40,399 nt of DNA, taken from the IMG/VR virus record IMGVR_UViG_3300032006_000028, positions 1 through 40,399 of that record; one strand, written 5' to 3'. Shown here in pieces: positions 1-8,584 of the stretch. The translations under genes were made by a program, and so were the position numbers. The first letter of the stretch is position 1. Each line of letters starts with the position of its first letter. A model generated the notes under the pieces. The model had not been told where the DNA came from and did no database searches. It saw only the letters and a program-made list of their open reading frames with translations. This stretch comes from a virus.

Positions 1-2
1 AT

Positions 3-653
3 TATTCTCCCTCTTGGTTAACCTATAACGATAATTGGGTAAATCAGACTAACTTAAAAAGTCAGGGTGGAATAGTAAACGGATATTTCAATGCCTGTAG
101 ATTTAGATGCACGACCCATGATTGGACGTTGCAAGGAATTCAGCATGGAAATAAGACCAGTACTGGAAATCAGACTTTGTATTACAGAATCGGAGTTTGG
201 GAAGGGAATGATGTAAACATTCTTACTGGTGCAGGGTTGATGGAAGATACAGGAAGTGTCTCTCATGTGATGGCTGGGCAGAATTGGCCTTGGAATAATT
301 CGGACTTTCTTCTAACTGGTTCGGGTGGTGCTACAGATGGGACAGCAGTTCTCACACAGAATACTTGGTATACGGTAGCAATTGTGTATGAGTCAACTTG
401 GAGTGGTACATATTGTGCTTATTCTTACAGCGGAGATGGCGGGGGATATTACTATCCCGGAACTCAGACGTATGGAACTGGGACTTTAACTGCTACTAAC
501 GCAGGAGGAACCACGACTCTTTATCCGTATTTTGAAATGAACGGTATTAATACTTATGGACAAGGAAACGGTTGGCCTACTTTGAACGGTGGTTACAACG
601 CAAGCGGTACGTCAGGGCCAATTTCTTCAATCAAAATTAAAGTATGGCAATAA
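3..653 (+). CDS. C-terminal part of a fibre-like structural protein (5' end outside window)
   Basis: The frame is open from base 3, so this gene starts before the window; the ATG/TTG codons inside it are not needed as starts. About 216 residues are visible. They are rich in Gly, Thr, Tyr, Asn and Trp with alternating beta-strand-like patterns (for example near YYRIGVWEGND and TYCAYSYSGDGGG), as in jelly-roll or lectin-like tips of phage fibres. It is followed at 664 by a small gene with a good ribosome binding site and then by two further adhesin genes, so it is probably the first of three fibre-type proteins in tandem. No catalytic motif is visible. The assignment as an adhesin rests on composition and position only. 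Confidence 0.5.
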   Translation, partial: YSPSWLTYNDNWVNQTNLKSQGGIVNGYFNACRFRCTTHDWTLQGIQHGNKTSTGNQTLYYRIGVWEGNDVNILTGAGLMEDTGSVSHVMAGQNWPWNNSDFLLTGSGGATDGTAVLTQNTWYTVAIVYESTWSGTYCAYSYSGDGGGYYYPGTQTYGTGTLTATNAGGTTTLYPYFEMNGINTYGQGNGWPTLNGGYNASGTSGPISSIKIKVWQ

Positions 654-663
654 GGAGGAAATC

Positions 664-978
664 ATGTCAATAATTATTACTAAAATGTTAGATGTAATGA
701 ATAAGGATGGATATATGACTCAAGTGTATCCTGAGTTTTGCATTATTAAATCACACTTTTGTTACGACCAAGATGACAAGACATTTGCCACAATCGGGCT
801 TGGTGGGGGAACAGAGATTACCAAGGCTCAGTTGCATACAAGAGCATTGGAAATTCATGCAAAAGTACCATTTATGATTTCGGAAAACCCTAACACACCT
901 AATCCCTTGAGAAACAGGACAACCGCAGAAGTAGAGACAATGGTTGATGATTGGTGTACGGAAAAGAACGTCTCTTAG
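664..978 (+). CDS. Small protein of unknown function between fibre genes
   Basis: The product has 104 residues. I chose the ATG at 664 because AAGGAGGA lies 5 bases upstream (652-659); a longer reading from 589 would overlap the preceding gene without a ribosome binding site. The protein is soluble-looking, with a GLGGGTEITKAQLHTRA segment and a DDWCTEKN tail, and no motif I recognise. Its place just after a fibre gene resembles the small partner genes that follow the next two fibre genes, so a role in fibre assembly or attachment is possible. That is inference. Confidence 0.65.
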   Translation: MSIIITKMLDVMNKDGYMTQVYPEFCIIKSHFCYDQDDKTFATIGLGGGTEITKAQLHTRALEIHAKVPFMISENPNTPNPLRNRTTAEVETMVDDWCTEKNVS

Positions 979-990
979 AGTATAATTTAA
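976..990 (+). promoter_or_regulatory. Putative promoter -10 element (AGTATAAT)
   Basis: TATAAT at 981-986 within AGAGTATAATTT, in the 40-nt gap before the adhesin gene at 1019. A transcript starting about 7 nt downstream would have a leader of about 25 nt containing the AAGGAG ribosome binding site. No convincing -35 box is seen at the normal spacing. It is one of six such elements that occupy all the longer gaps. Confidence 0.5.
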
Positions 991-1018
991 GGAGATATAT
1001 TTTTTATAAGGAGATGGT

Positions 1019-3076
1019 ATGGCAATACAAAATATAGGAACTACACTATCTGGTATCGCATCAGATACGAAACCCACTCTTACAGCCAATGAAAAGGGTG
1101 TTATTTTTATTGAGACAGACACGAATAAAATATATCAATGGGATACAGATTCGTGGAATCAGATAGTTGGGGCGGGAGATGTAGGGTCTGAGGATATTAC
1201 AACCACAGGACTTGTAACTGGGGGTACATTAAAGATTACTGGAGGTAGTCCGTCAGATGGAAAACTATTAACCGCTACAGACAGTAATGGTAATGCCGCA
1301 TGGGAAGATGCTGCTGGTGGAGGCGGAGGGACAGTAGACTTAGTAGCTGATGGTGCTATCGCAGCTGGTGCGGCTGTACATCTTACTTCTGCGGGTAAAG
1401 CCAAGCAGATAAAGGGAGCATGGGATTATCCTAGATCAGCACCAATGGCGGCTAATAGATATATTTCATTTGGCATATCACAGGTGCTAAGATTTCATTG
1501 GGACGACGCTAATAATAAACTAGTAACTGGTATGCATTCTTCTAACTACTTATATTCTCCTGTGGCAATAGAAGTTGTTGATACTACTAACCACTATACT
1601 GGAGTAATAAATGCCCACGGTGCGCCAGCAGACGCAACATATGGATACACAGCTAGAACTCTTGGATATTACAACGCTAGTTGTTATGACGAAGATACTG
1701 ACAGACTACTAATAGGTAGTACGCTAGGGGATGGCACTTACGACCTTGGAGTATTTGTTTCCGGGCTTTCTGGAACTACTTGGACAATGGGGACTGTTGG
1801 TAAACTTGATGGTACTAATAATCACTCACATCTGGCAATGGCTTATGACAAGACTGCTGATAAGGTAGTTGCGGTGACACGGGCTGATTTTGATGCGGCT
1901 GACGGATATTGTACTATTGGCACAGTAACAGGAGGGGGTACTAATAGCGTTTCATGGGGTACTCCGGTTGAATTTATAAATAATGCTAATGTTTCTAAAT
2001 GTGGTATAGTTTACGTCACTAGTATTGGTAAGTGTGTTGCTGTATTCGATGATAGTGACGATAACGCTAATTTTAAATCTGTCAATATATCTGTAAGCGG
2101 TACAACACCTAGCTTTGGTTCTATTCAAACTATAAAAAGTAATCTATGTGAGGGGGTTGGTGCTGATAGTAATGGTATATGTTATGATGAAAATGCAGAC
2201 AGAATTGTTGTATTCTTTTCCTATAATAGTGCCACTTCTGGTACAGGTGGTGGAGGGCATAACTTTTCTGATTATGGACACAAGAAATATACAGCGGCGG
2301 TTGCTATAGGCGCACCAACCTCCACCCATTGCAATTGGGTTACCCATGACTTTTACACTCCGGGGTCTGATACTATGGGGCATTCTGCTGCTGGGGCGAG
2401 ACGTTCACCTATGTATTACAGCTTAGACCCAAGTTATAACGGTTCTGACGATGCTATGGGATGGGATTACATAAGTGGTTGGATATCTTGTTGTTATGTT
2501 CCTGATGCTCAGAAAATACTTGTAGTCTTTGTAGTTGAAGATGCTCATATGCCAACTGTGGAGTCTCACGGACATAATACATCTGGTACAACTATGTATA
2601 TGACATTGGGAACTATAAGTAATACCCAAATATCCTTTACATCTCCCGAAGTTATATTTAGTGGTATTACGGATGGTGGATTTACTGTGGGGTACGATCA
2701 GCAAAATGACCGTGCGATGATTGGTTTTGGCCCCGCTCAACAAGACCAGTTAAGTGTAATCCCCGGAGCGTGGGAATCAGGTTCGGTAGAAGACTTTAAT
2801 GTAGGCTACTTAGACCAGTACCTCGGTCTGGCTACAGCTGGTGTAAGTGATGGTGAGACTGTAACTGTTACTATACCGGGTGGGGTAAATGAAAATCAGA
2901 GTTCACTTGTTGTAGGTAGTACTTATTATCTAGCACCAACAGGCGAAATACACAACCAGCTAGCACGACATTGGAAAGGTCATCAAATAACTATTGGACA
3001 GGCTATATCTGCCACCAAAATACTAGTCGGTAGTGAAGGATACGGTAAAAATCTTCAGGGGGCAGGGAAATACTAA
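1019..3076 (+). CDS. Fibre/adhesin protein A, beta-propeller-like, paralogue of the gene at 3749
   Basis: The product has 685 residues. The first 50 or so residues (SGIASDTKP, ANEKG, IETDTNK, YQWDTDSWN) are nearly identical to those of the gene at 3749 and look like a virion-attachment domain. A short beta-rich stretch leads to a poly-Gly hinge around residues 98-103. The long middle has repeated blocks of the type YDxxxDRxLIG / YDKTADKVVAV / YDQQNDRAMIGF, which are typical of propeller-like repeats in phage adhesins. The C-terminus again matches its paralogue (SSLVVGSTYYL; QAISATKILVG). ATG at 1019 has AAGGAG 7 nt upstream. Its stop overlaps the start of the next gene. The predicted role is receptor binding; attachment to tail or head cannot be decided from sequence. 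Confidence 0.7.
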   Translation: MAIQNIGTTLSGIASDTKPTLTANEKGVIFIETDTNKIYQWDTDSWNQIVGAGDVGSEDITTTGLVTGGTLKITGGSPSDGKLLTATDSNGNAAWEDAAGGGGGTVDLVADGAIAAGAAVHLTSAGKAKQIKGAWDYPRSAPMAANRYISFGISQVLRFHWDDANNKLVTGMHSSNYLYSPVAIEVVDTTNHYTGVINAHGAPADATYGYTARTLGYYNASCYDEDTDRLLIGSTLGDGTYDLGVFVSGLSGTTWTMGTVGKLDGTNNHSHLAMAYDKTADKVVAVTRADFDAADGYCTIGTVTGGGTNSVSWGTPVEFINNANVSKCGIVYVTSIGKCVAVFDDSDDNANFKSVNISVSGTTPSFGSIQTIKSNLCEGVGADSNGICYDENADRIVVFFSYNSATSGTGGGGHNFSDYGHKKYTAAVAIGAPTSTHCNWVTHDFYTPGSDTMGHSAAGARRSPMYYSLDPSYNGSDDAMGWDYISGWISCCYVPDAQKILVVFVVEDAHMPTVESHGHNTSGTTMYMTLGTISNTQISFTSPEVIFSGITDGGFTVGYDQQNDRAMIGFGPAQQDQLSVIPGAWESGSVEDFNVGYLDQYLGLATAGVSDGETVTVTIPGGVNENQSSLVVGSTYYLAPTGEIHNQLARHWKGHQITIGQAISATKILVGSEGYGKNLQGAGKY

Positions 3077-3507
3077 TGAAAACAATAGTTTTAAATGAAA
3101 CCAAACAATCAAAATATGTTTTTAATGATGATAGAGTTGTCACTATAGGAAGTGACGATATACAGATAGAGGCTGATGCTTCATCACTATACCATAATAA
3201 AGCAGCCTTTGGTGTACAGGACTTAGATTCATCTAATTGTACTTTATACACAGGAGTAACTCCTCCTGATGATTGGAAACAAGATAAATATTTCTTTGAC
3301 GGAACTACTTGGACGTTAAATGAAATTGACGGGGTCGTGTGGGGAAGTTTAGGGAGGTGTAGTAGCGATACATGTAAGTTATATTTACGTGACGTTAATG
3401 AGTTCTCTCCGATTAATAGTAGAGGTAGACGAGTGGGATTCCCCGAAAAATGCCCTGTGTGCGGGTCTGATTTCAATCCCCCGGCTGGTTATAATGCCCC
3501 ATCTTAA
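3076..3507 (+). CDS. Small zinc-ribbon protein paired with adhesin A
   Basis: The product has 143 residues and its ATG overlaps the adhesin A stop (TAATG), which suggests translational coupling. It is paralogous to the gene at 6401: both share MKT, NDDR..TIG, LHTGVT/LYTGVT, PDDW and DKY.FDG.(S/T)WT. The C-terminal part carries CSSDTC (C95, C100) and CPVC (C126, C129), consistent with one zinc ribbon. The DGTTWT-like ending of the N-terminal domain resembles small phage fibre-associated modules. Function is unknown; a chaperone or tip cap for the adhesin encoded just upstream is a reasonable guess because the pair is duplicated as a unit. Confidence 0.65.
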   Translation: MKTIVLNETKQSKYVFNDDRVVTIGSDDIQIEADASSLYHNKAAFGVQDLDSSNCTLYTGVTPPDDWKQDKYFFDGTTWTLNEIDGVVWGSLGRCSSDTCKLYLRDVNEFSPINSRGRRVGFPEKCPVCGSDFNPPAGYNAPS

Positions 3508-3733
3508 AGATGAAGACATCAAAAAACTTACAGAACTACCTGAAGTGAATTTTGCAATGATGAACATTGTAGCCGACAGAGTTGTAAGAGAATTTACAAC
3601 AGATAAATATGATGAAGAATTTAAAAAACTTTATTTAAGTGATATAGAGGAGTTGTTTAAAAGGATGCCAGAAGCTGAAGAAAAAGCTTTTGAGATAGTG
3701 ACAGAACGTGTTCTTAAAGAAATACGTAAATAA
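3494..3733 (+). CDS. Small acidic/basic helical protein, unknown
   Basis: The product has 79 residues and is read from the ATG at 3494, which overlaps the preceding gene by 14 nt; the longer reading from 3389 would overlap far more. It is highly charged and helical (KDEDIKKLTELP, DEEFKKLYLSDIEELFKR, EAEEKAFEIVTERVLKEIRK), with no Cys and no hydrophobic segment. It has no counterpart in the second adhesin cassette, which has an unrelated small gene at the equivalent point (6790). No family recognised. Confidence 0.6.
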   Translation: MPHLKDEDIKKLTELPEVNFAMMNIVADRVVREFTTDKYDEEFKKLYLSDIEELFKRMPEAEEKAFEIVTERVLKEIRK

Positions 3734-3748
3734 TACGGGAGAAATTTT

Positions 3749-6397
3749 ATGGCAATACAATATATAGGATCAATAATATCAGGTATAGCATCTGATACTA
3801 AACCTACCCCGTCAGCAAATGAGAAGGGTGTTTTATTCATTGAGACAGATACTAATAAAGTCTATCAATGGGATACTGACTCATGGAATGAAGTCACGTC
3901 TAATGCTGCTAACTTATCTGGTACAACATTAAATTCAAATATTGTTACGTCGTCTCTTACAACTGTTGGAGCATTAAATGCTGGATCAATAACATCAGGC
4001 TTTACATCTATAGATGTTGGGTCTGGAGGAATTACAACAACAGGGACAGTTACTGCAGGTGATTTAAATGTAACTGGTACAACAACTACAATAGATTCAA
4101 CTAATACAACGATAGCTGATCGATTAATTGAATTGGCAAACGGAGCTAGCTCCTCTACAGCAGACGCAGGAATTATTGTGGAAAGAGGTTCTACAGGCGA
4201 TAATGCTGTTATAGCATGGGATGAGAGTGCCGATACATGGACATTAGGCACTACAACAGCTACAGGTTCTTCTACTGGTGATCTTACAATTACTGCTGGA
4301 ACTCTTGCTGCAAATCTTAGTGGCGATATAACAAGTACTGGAGCAGTTAATATTACTCCCGCAGCAGGATCAGCAATTGTTTTAGACGGTACGATTAACA
4401 TAGACGCTGGTGTAGTAACCGGGGCTACAAGTATCACATCCGGGGCGGTTGTTGTACCTGAAGGGCAATTAACCCTTGGTAGTACAGCAGTTACTTCTAC
4501 TGCCGCAGAGATAAATACTTTAGACGCTCTTTCTAGAGGTAGTATTCTATACGGTAATGCTAGTGCGGCTACTACCGTACTTACTAAAGGTACTGCTGGT
4601 ACGGTTCTAACATCTGACGGGACGGATATTTCATGGGCTGAGGCTTCTGGAGGTGGGGGTGGATCAGTAACCTTAGAAGTAGCTAGTGGACAAACAATTA
4701 CACCGGGAATGGCTGTGGGAGTTGATAGTACTGGAAAGGTAATTCCATTCACCCAAACAGGTGCTGATTATACAGCGATAACTGAGTATAGACCCGCTGC
4801 TGATATAGCTGCCGGTAAATATATAAAAAATATGCAGATTGCGTATGATACAGAGACAGATTTGCATGTAGCTATATATACTAAACATACATCAACGGCT
4901 ACAGGGTTTATTGCGGAAGGTGCTAATATATATGCTGTAGCGTTTTCCGTAGACGCTAACGATGTTATTACTTGGGGTACAGAACGGACAATAAGTACTA
5001 GTCAAGTATTGTACGATAGAATGTGTATAGGGTATTGTGCAACGAAAAATCAAGTTGTAGCAGCATGGCTTGGTGACAGTAGTAAATTAGAATTACGTTT
5101 ATTAAAGCCTGTGGCTGGCTCTCCTCCCACAATTAATGCAAGTACGGAATTAGAAGTTTCTAGTAATATGTATTCCGAACCGCCCCATATAGCTGATTGT
5201 AGTGATGGTTCAGACCATAGAATATTAATATCTTTTTGCTCAACTAACTATAGGGCAGCGGCTAGGATAATAACTTTTGGGACTTGGGATGAATCTCATG
5301 GAGGGGCGCATAATCTTACTTTAGGCACTCAATATGACCTGAACTCTACGGCTAACTATTATATGGGAACCGCTGCGTGGAGTCGAGGAACTAAATCCTC
5401 TAATAGCGGTAAACAATTAATAGCTTATTATTATAGCGGAATTTATGGTTATGATATCGGCACTAGTGGGGGTACAATAAATACTATAACTTTCCGAAAC
5501 CATAGTATTTCTAATAGAGGCCCCGGACGTATGATATGGGCAGGGACTAATGCGGAAACACACTTATATCAAGACCATTCTGGCTCAACGGATCATGTTA
5601 TACGTTATAATATAAGTGCTGCAGATAATACTGTTACAGAAGGAGCCTATGCTAATGGGAAATTGACTTTAGGGAGTTCGTCAAATGGGCAGCATGGTAC
5701 TGAACTAATTTATTACGGCACTCAAGATAAAATGGTAGCAATACACAAAAGAAATTATGGAAGTTTTAATTATGCGTATGGGCCTCCCGGAAGTGCATGG
5801 TATATTGTAAATTATACCGAGTTTTTCCATTTGTATATGTGGGATGGGGGTGATGGCGGTGATAGAATGTACGGCGGTGGTACGGGAGGAGCCTATGATA
5901 CTTACGATAGCTATTTAAAGGTTACTCCAATGCAAGGAAATTTTATACATTCAGCCCATACCTGTTCTACGTCGGGTGTTTATAACCCAGATAGAAATAG
6001 AATTCTTGTTGCACAAAACTATTCTGGATGGACTGCCGAAAAGACACTACCTTTAGACGGCGCATATCCAAGTCTAGCAGCGGGGATTTGGATGATAAAG
6101 ACAGATACTGGTATGGATGATCATGGTAGTGTACCTAAATTTCTTGGATTTAGTAATGCATCTAGTAACGTTACTGCGGGTAATGACGTAGAAGTTACTG
6201 TTACTAGCGGAACTAATTCACAACAATCTGGGTTGACTATAGGAGCGCAATATTTCTTAGATAGCTTTGGAATTTTAAGTCCTTATGGGCCACAACCAGT
6301 ATCTAGAGCCAATATACTTGCAGGAACCGCAATATCAGCTACTGAATTAGTAGTTACGGGGCAAGATGCTCCCGCAAGTTACTATGGAATGGAGTAA
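3749..6397 (+). CDS. Fibre/adhesin protein B, paralogue of adhesin A with an added shaft
   Basis: The product has 882 residues and a GGGAG ribosome binding site before ATG 3749. The N-terminal 50 residues match adhesin A. Residues of roughly 50-300 are a Thr/Gly/Ser/Ala-rich shaft with short repeats (TTGTVTAGDLNVTGT, GIIVERGSTGDNAVIAWDE), a pattern seen in phage fibre shafts; adhesin A has only a much shorter version. A poly-Gly hinge (GGGGG) then leads to a propeller-like domain (TETDLHVAIYTK, ATKNQVVAAW, SDHRILISF, QDKMVAIHK) and to a C-terminal domain matching adhesin A (SGLTIGAQYFLD; AGTAISATELVV). The same attachment domain with different distal parts suggests two receptor specificities, or two positions in one fibre. 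Confidence 0.7.
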   Translation: MAIQYIGSIISGIASDTKPTPSANEKGVLFIETDTNKVYQWDTDSWNEVTSNAANLSGTTLNSNIVTSSLTTVGALNAGSITSGFTSIDVGSGGITTTGTVTAGDLNVTGTTTTIDSTNTTIADRLIELANGASSSTADAGIIVERGSTGDNAVIAWDESADTWTLGTTTATGSSTGDLTITAGTLAANLSGDITSTGAVNITPAAGSAIVLDGTINIDAGVVTGATSITSGAVVVPEGQLTLGSTAVTSTAAEINTLDALSRGSILYGNASAATTVLTKGTAGTVLTSDGTDISWAEASGGGGGSVTLEVASGQTITPGMAVGVDSTGKVIPFTQTGADYTAITEYRPAADIAAGKYIKNMQIAYDTETDLHVAIYTKHTSTATGFIAEGANIYAVAFSVDANDVITWGTERTISTSQVLYDRMCIGYCATKNQVVAAWLGDSSKLELRLLKPVAGSPPTINASTELEVSSNMYSEPPHIADCSDGSDHRILISFCSTNYRAAARIITFGTWDESHGGAHNLTLGTQYDLNSTANYYMGTAAWSRGTKSSNSGKQLIAYYYSGIYGYDIGTSGGTINTITFRNHSISNRGPGRMIWAGTNAETHLYQDHSGSTDHVIRYNISAADNTVTEGAYANGKLTLGSSSNGQHGTELIYYGTQDKMVAIHKRNYGSFNYAYGPPGSAWYIVNYTEFFHLYMWDGGDGGDRMYGGGTGGAYDTYDSYLKVTPMQGNFIHSAHTCSTSGVYNPDRNRILVAQNYSGWTAEKTLPLDGAYPSLAAGIWMIKTDTGMDDHGSVPKFLGFSNASSNVTAGNDVEVTVTSGTNSQQSGLTIGAQYFLDSFGILSPYGPQPVSRANILAGTAISATELVVTGQDAPASYYGME

Positions 6398-6400
6398 ATT

Positions 6401-6751
6401 ATGAAAACAGTAACAGAAAAAAGTACAAATATTTCCTTAAATGTCTATAATGATGATAGAACGATAACTATAGGAACAGAATATACTGTAGCTAATGCTA
6501 CGTCATCTGATAAATATGAGCCTATAGAAGAACTGAGATATTTGGGTATAACATCAGCAACCCATACGTTACATACAGGGGTTACAGAACCTGATGATTG
6601 GTGTAGTGACAAATATAAATTTGATGGGTCATCATGGACAAAAAATACGGATTATAAAATACCCTGTAAAAAATGTAATATAAATAAAGGGCTTCTTACA
6701 CTTAATAATTATGATGCAACTAAATGTTCTGAGTGTGAAGAGACTTTATAA
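6401..6751 (+). CDS. Small zinc-ribbon protein paired with adhesin B
   Basis: The product has 116 residues and begins 4 nt after adhesin B. It is a clear paralogue of the 3076 gene (MKT.., YNDDRTITIG, LHTGVTEPDDW, DKYKFDGSSWT). The C-terminal Cys pairs are CKKC (C89, C92) and CSEC (C109, C112), an ordinary four-Cys zinc ribbon. The linker is shorter than in its paralogue. The conserved pairing with an adhesin gene argues that it works with it, for example in folding or capping. That is inferred from gene order. Confidence 0.65.
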   Translation: MKTVTEKSTNISLNVYNDDRTITIGTEYTVANATSSDKYEPIEELRYLGITSATHTLHTGVTEPDDWCSDKYKFDGSSWTKNTDYKIPCKKCNINKGLLTLNNYDATKCSECEETL

Positions 6752-6764
6752 TAGACCTAAGATA

Positions 6765-6778
6765 ATAAGTATAATATT
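6765..6778 (+). promoter_or_regulatory. Putative promoter -10 element (AAGTATAATA)
   Basis: TATAAT at 6770-6775 in the 38-nt gap before the GTG start at 6790. It matches the AAGTATAATA form seen before 9141 and 37340. It is close to the gene: the expected transcript start would fall at the ribosome binding site, which weakens the case for this copy. Confidence 0.4.
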
Positions 6779-6789
6779 AGGAGAAAAGA

Positions 6790-7128
6790 GTGGCATTACA
6801 AGTTAATTATACAGATATACGAGGAGTAGCTAGTTCAACTGCCTACGCATTAATTTCACAGATTAGGCTTATACCTGCAGCCGATATGCCGCAAGTAGAT
6901 TTTTTAGTAGATATCTACCATACAGCGGCGGCTAGAAGTAAGGGGGATGAAGCAGCAAGAAAAGATACATTACATACAGAACAGTATATTATAAAAGGAA
7001 GTGATTTCACAACTTACTTTGCAGATGGGGTTTTAGATGACGCTGATAAAAATATAATAAAACAGGGGTATGCGTATTTAAAAACATTAAATACCCCAAT
7101 TGATTTTACAGGAGCTTCGGACGTTTAG
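6790..7128 (+). CDS. Small protein of unknown function
   Basis: The product has 112 residues, from GTG 6790 with AGGAGA 7 nt upstream. It is predicted soluble and largely helical, with VDFLVDIYHTAAARSKGDEAARKD in the middle and a TGASDV tail. No motif recognised. It is the last gene before the connector/tail promoter and sits where small genes follow each adhesin, so a structural or assembly role is possible but unsupported. Confidence 0.6.
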   Translation: MALQVNYTDIRGVASSTAYALISQIRLIPAADMPQVDFLVDIYHTAAARSKGDEAARKDTLHTEQYIIKGSDFTTYFADGVLDDADKNIIKQGYAYLKTLNTPIDFTGASDV

Positions 7129-7156
7129 TTGACATCTCGGAGTCTGGTAGTATAAT
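7129..7156 (+). promoter_or_regulatory. Sigma70-type promoter, perfect TTGACA and TATAAT
   Basis: TTGACA (7129-7134) and TATAAT (7151-7156) are separated by 16 nt, both perfect consensus hexamers, directly after a stop codon. The -10 lies in TAGTATAATA, like the other five intergenic elements. The predicted transcript start near 7163 leaves a leader of about 40 nt before ATG 7202. It would drive the connector and tail module (7202 onward). This is the only one of the six copies with a good -35 box. Confidence 0.75.
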
Positions 7157-7201
7157 AGATTAGGTATCCAACCAATAGAAATGACAAGGAGGTTAGAAAA
7201 G

Positions 7202-7438
7202 ATGGATATTAATATTCAAGATGACTTGAATGCAATAAATGATCAGCTTACTACAATAGTAGAGGAGTTGAATAAGGTGAATCAAACACGAGAACAGTTG
7301 GTTCAACAAGTGCAGAATTTAAATGGAATTGCGATGTATTTACGGGGTAAACTCCCTCCTGAAGAGGAGGCAGAAAAGGTAGAGACTAGTGCTAATATTG
7401 TAGGAGAAGTAGAAAGGACAGACGAATACCCCTCATAG
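7202..7438 (+). CDS. Short coiled-coil protein upstream of head-tail connector
   Basis: The product has 78 residues from ATG 7202, chosen because AAGGAGG (7186-7192) lies 9 nt upstream; a start at 7181 would place that site inside the gene. The body is a heptad-like coiled coil (NDQLTTIVEELNKVNQTREQ and on to the LVQQVQNL segment) followed by an acidic tail. No family is certain. The position before the head-tail adaptor suggests a structural or assembly role. Confidence 0.6.
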   Translation: MDINIQDDLNAINDQLTTIVEELNKVNQTREQLVQQVQNLNGIAMYLRGKLPPEEEAEKVETSANIVGEVERTDEYPS

Positions 7439-7453
7439 TGCTTAGGAGGGAAT

Positions 7454-8584
7454 ATGCCATCATCAGCGGTGACGGTTTTTGAAAAAATATTTGTATATAC
7501 AGCATCTGGATCAACGTGGTCAACAGATACTGAAATAGAAGCACAATCTATCGGAGGTACTGCATTTGATTTAATGCAAGCCTCCGGTGATTTCTTATAT
7601 CTTGGATCAGACGAAAAGTTTGATGCTGCGTACTTTGATGTGGCAACTTCTGGCAGTTATACAAGTATTAAATGGGAGTACTGGAATGGGGGGTGGAAGC
7701 AAATAGTTCCTCTCTCAGCCGCCTATATACATGATGTAGATGTTACACCTACGTACTATACTTTTGCTGCTGATGGTTGGGAAGAATTTCCTATAAATAA
7801 TATGTCCGATTGGGTGCAAAATGCAATCGGCAGTCCTTCAACCACAAAATATTGGGTACGTGCCAGTTCAACAACAGCAAGTGCGACTACTAAAGCATCC
7901 ATAAATTCAATCGTTAAACGTCCTATAAATGCCTATTGTACAACTAAGGATGTATTTGAACTTATGCAAATGGCACAAATTACAGATACGACAGATTTTA
8001 CAGCCGCTACAAATCCAACTAAAGCAACGGTAGAAGATTATATTCAAACGGCTCAGTCTACTATCGAACATCGTAGTCGTAAAGTATGGCGACCCCAATA
8101 CGTAGCAGAGGAGTATCATCAGTTTAATTTGATGGGTATGAAACCTGCAAACCAAGATATTCGTAAATTAATAGATGTATCTATTTGGACAGGAAGTGGT
8201 TGGGAATCAAGAACGTTAGGCAGAGATAATGATGTATTCTTTGTTCCTGAAACAGGTATGATACATTTCTCTAGGTTTTTTATTCTACCAGCACGATTTA
8301 CAAATTATACGGGTAGTATGTGGCGATGGGGTGGGGGTGAATTTAATTCCCCTGTCAAAGTATCCTATATTTCAGGGAGAGATTTTAATCTAGACCCTCG
8401 TGAAGCAGGGATGGTATTTGATGCGGCTCGTAAGTTAGCTGCCGCTACTATAATACGTTCTGCTGATTTTGGAGGGATTGCTGTGGGTGGTATGGATAGA
8501 GTTATGATGGCACAAAGAGCCGATAGTTGGTCACTAGAAGCGGACGATTTAATGGATCATCTCCGTGCCTTTGAGGTGTTTTAA
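7454..8584 (+). CDS. Head-tail adaptor with an extra N-terminal beta-sandwich domain
   Basis: The product has 376 residues with AGGAGGG before ATG 7454. Residues of about 1-155 look like a separate beta-sandwich domain (WEYWNGG.W, then a DGWEEFP / YWVRASS pattern), a module I know from phage baseplate and decoration proteins. Residues of about 160-376 resemble the gp6-like adaptor fold: a helical start (TVEDYIQTAQSTIEHRSRKV), a beta insert with GSMWRWGGG, and a C-terminal helical bundle (DPREAGMVFDAARKLAAATI). It would sit under the portal and connect head to tail. The gene order adaptor, terminator, tail tube supports this. The fusion is unusual. Confidence 0.6.
   Translation: MPSSAVTVFEKIFVYTASGSTWSTDTEIEAQSIGGTAFDLMQASGDFLYLGSDEKFDAAYFDVATSGSYTSIKWEYWNGGWKQIVPLSAAYIHDVDVTPTYYTFAADGWEEFPINNMSDWVQNAIGSPSTTKYWVRASSTTASATTKASINSIVKRPINAYCTTKDVFELMQMAQITDTTDFTAATNPTKATVEDYIQTAQSTIEHRSRKVWRPQYVAEEYHQFNLMGMKPANQDIRKLIDVSIWTGSGWESRTLGRDNDVFFVPETGMIHFSRFFILPARFTNYTGSMWRWGGGEFNSPVKVSYISGRDFNLDPREAGMVFDAARKLAAATIIRSADFGGIAVGGMDRVMMAQRADSWSLEADDLMDHLRAFEVF

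Noticed and set aside
3865-4752. Long antisense open frame (295 codons) opposite adhesin B
   Set aside because: It is a shadow of a Thr/Gly/Ala-rich gene, has no ribosome binding site, and gives a low-complexity Val/Pro-rich product. The same holds for the other minus-strand frames.
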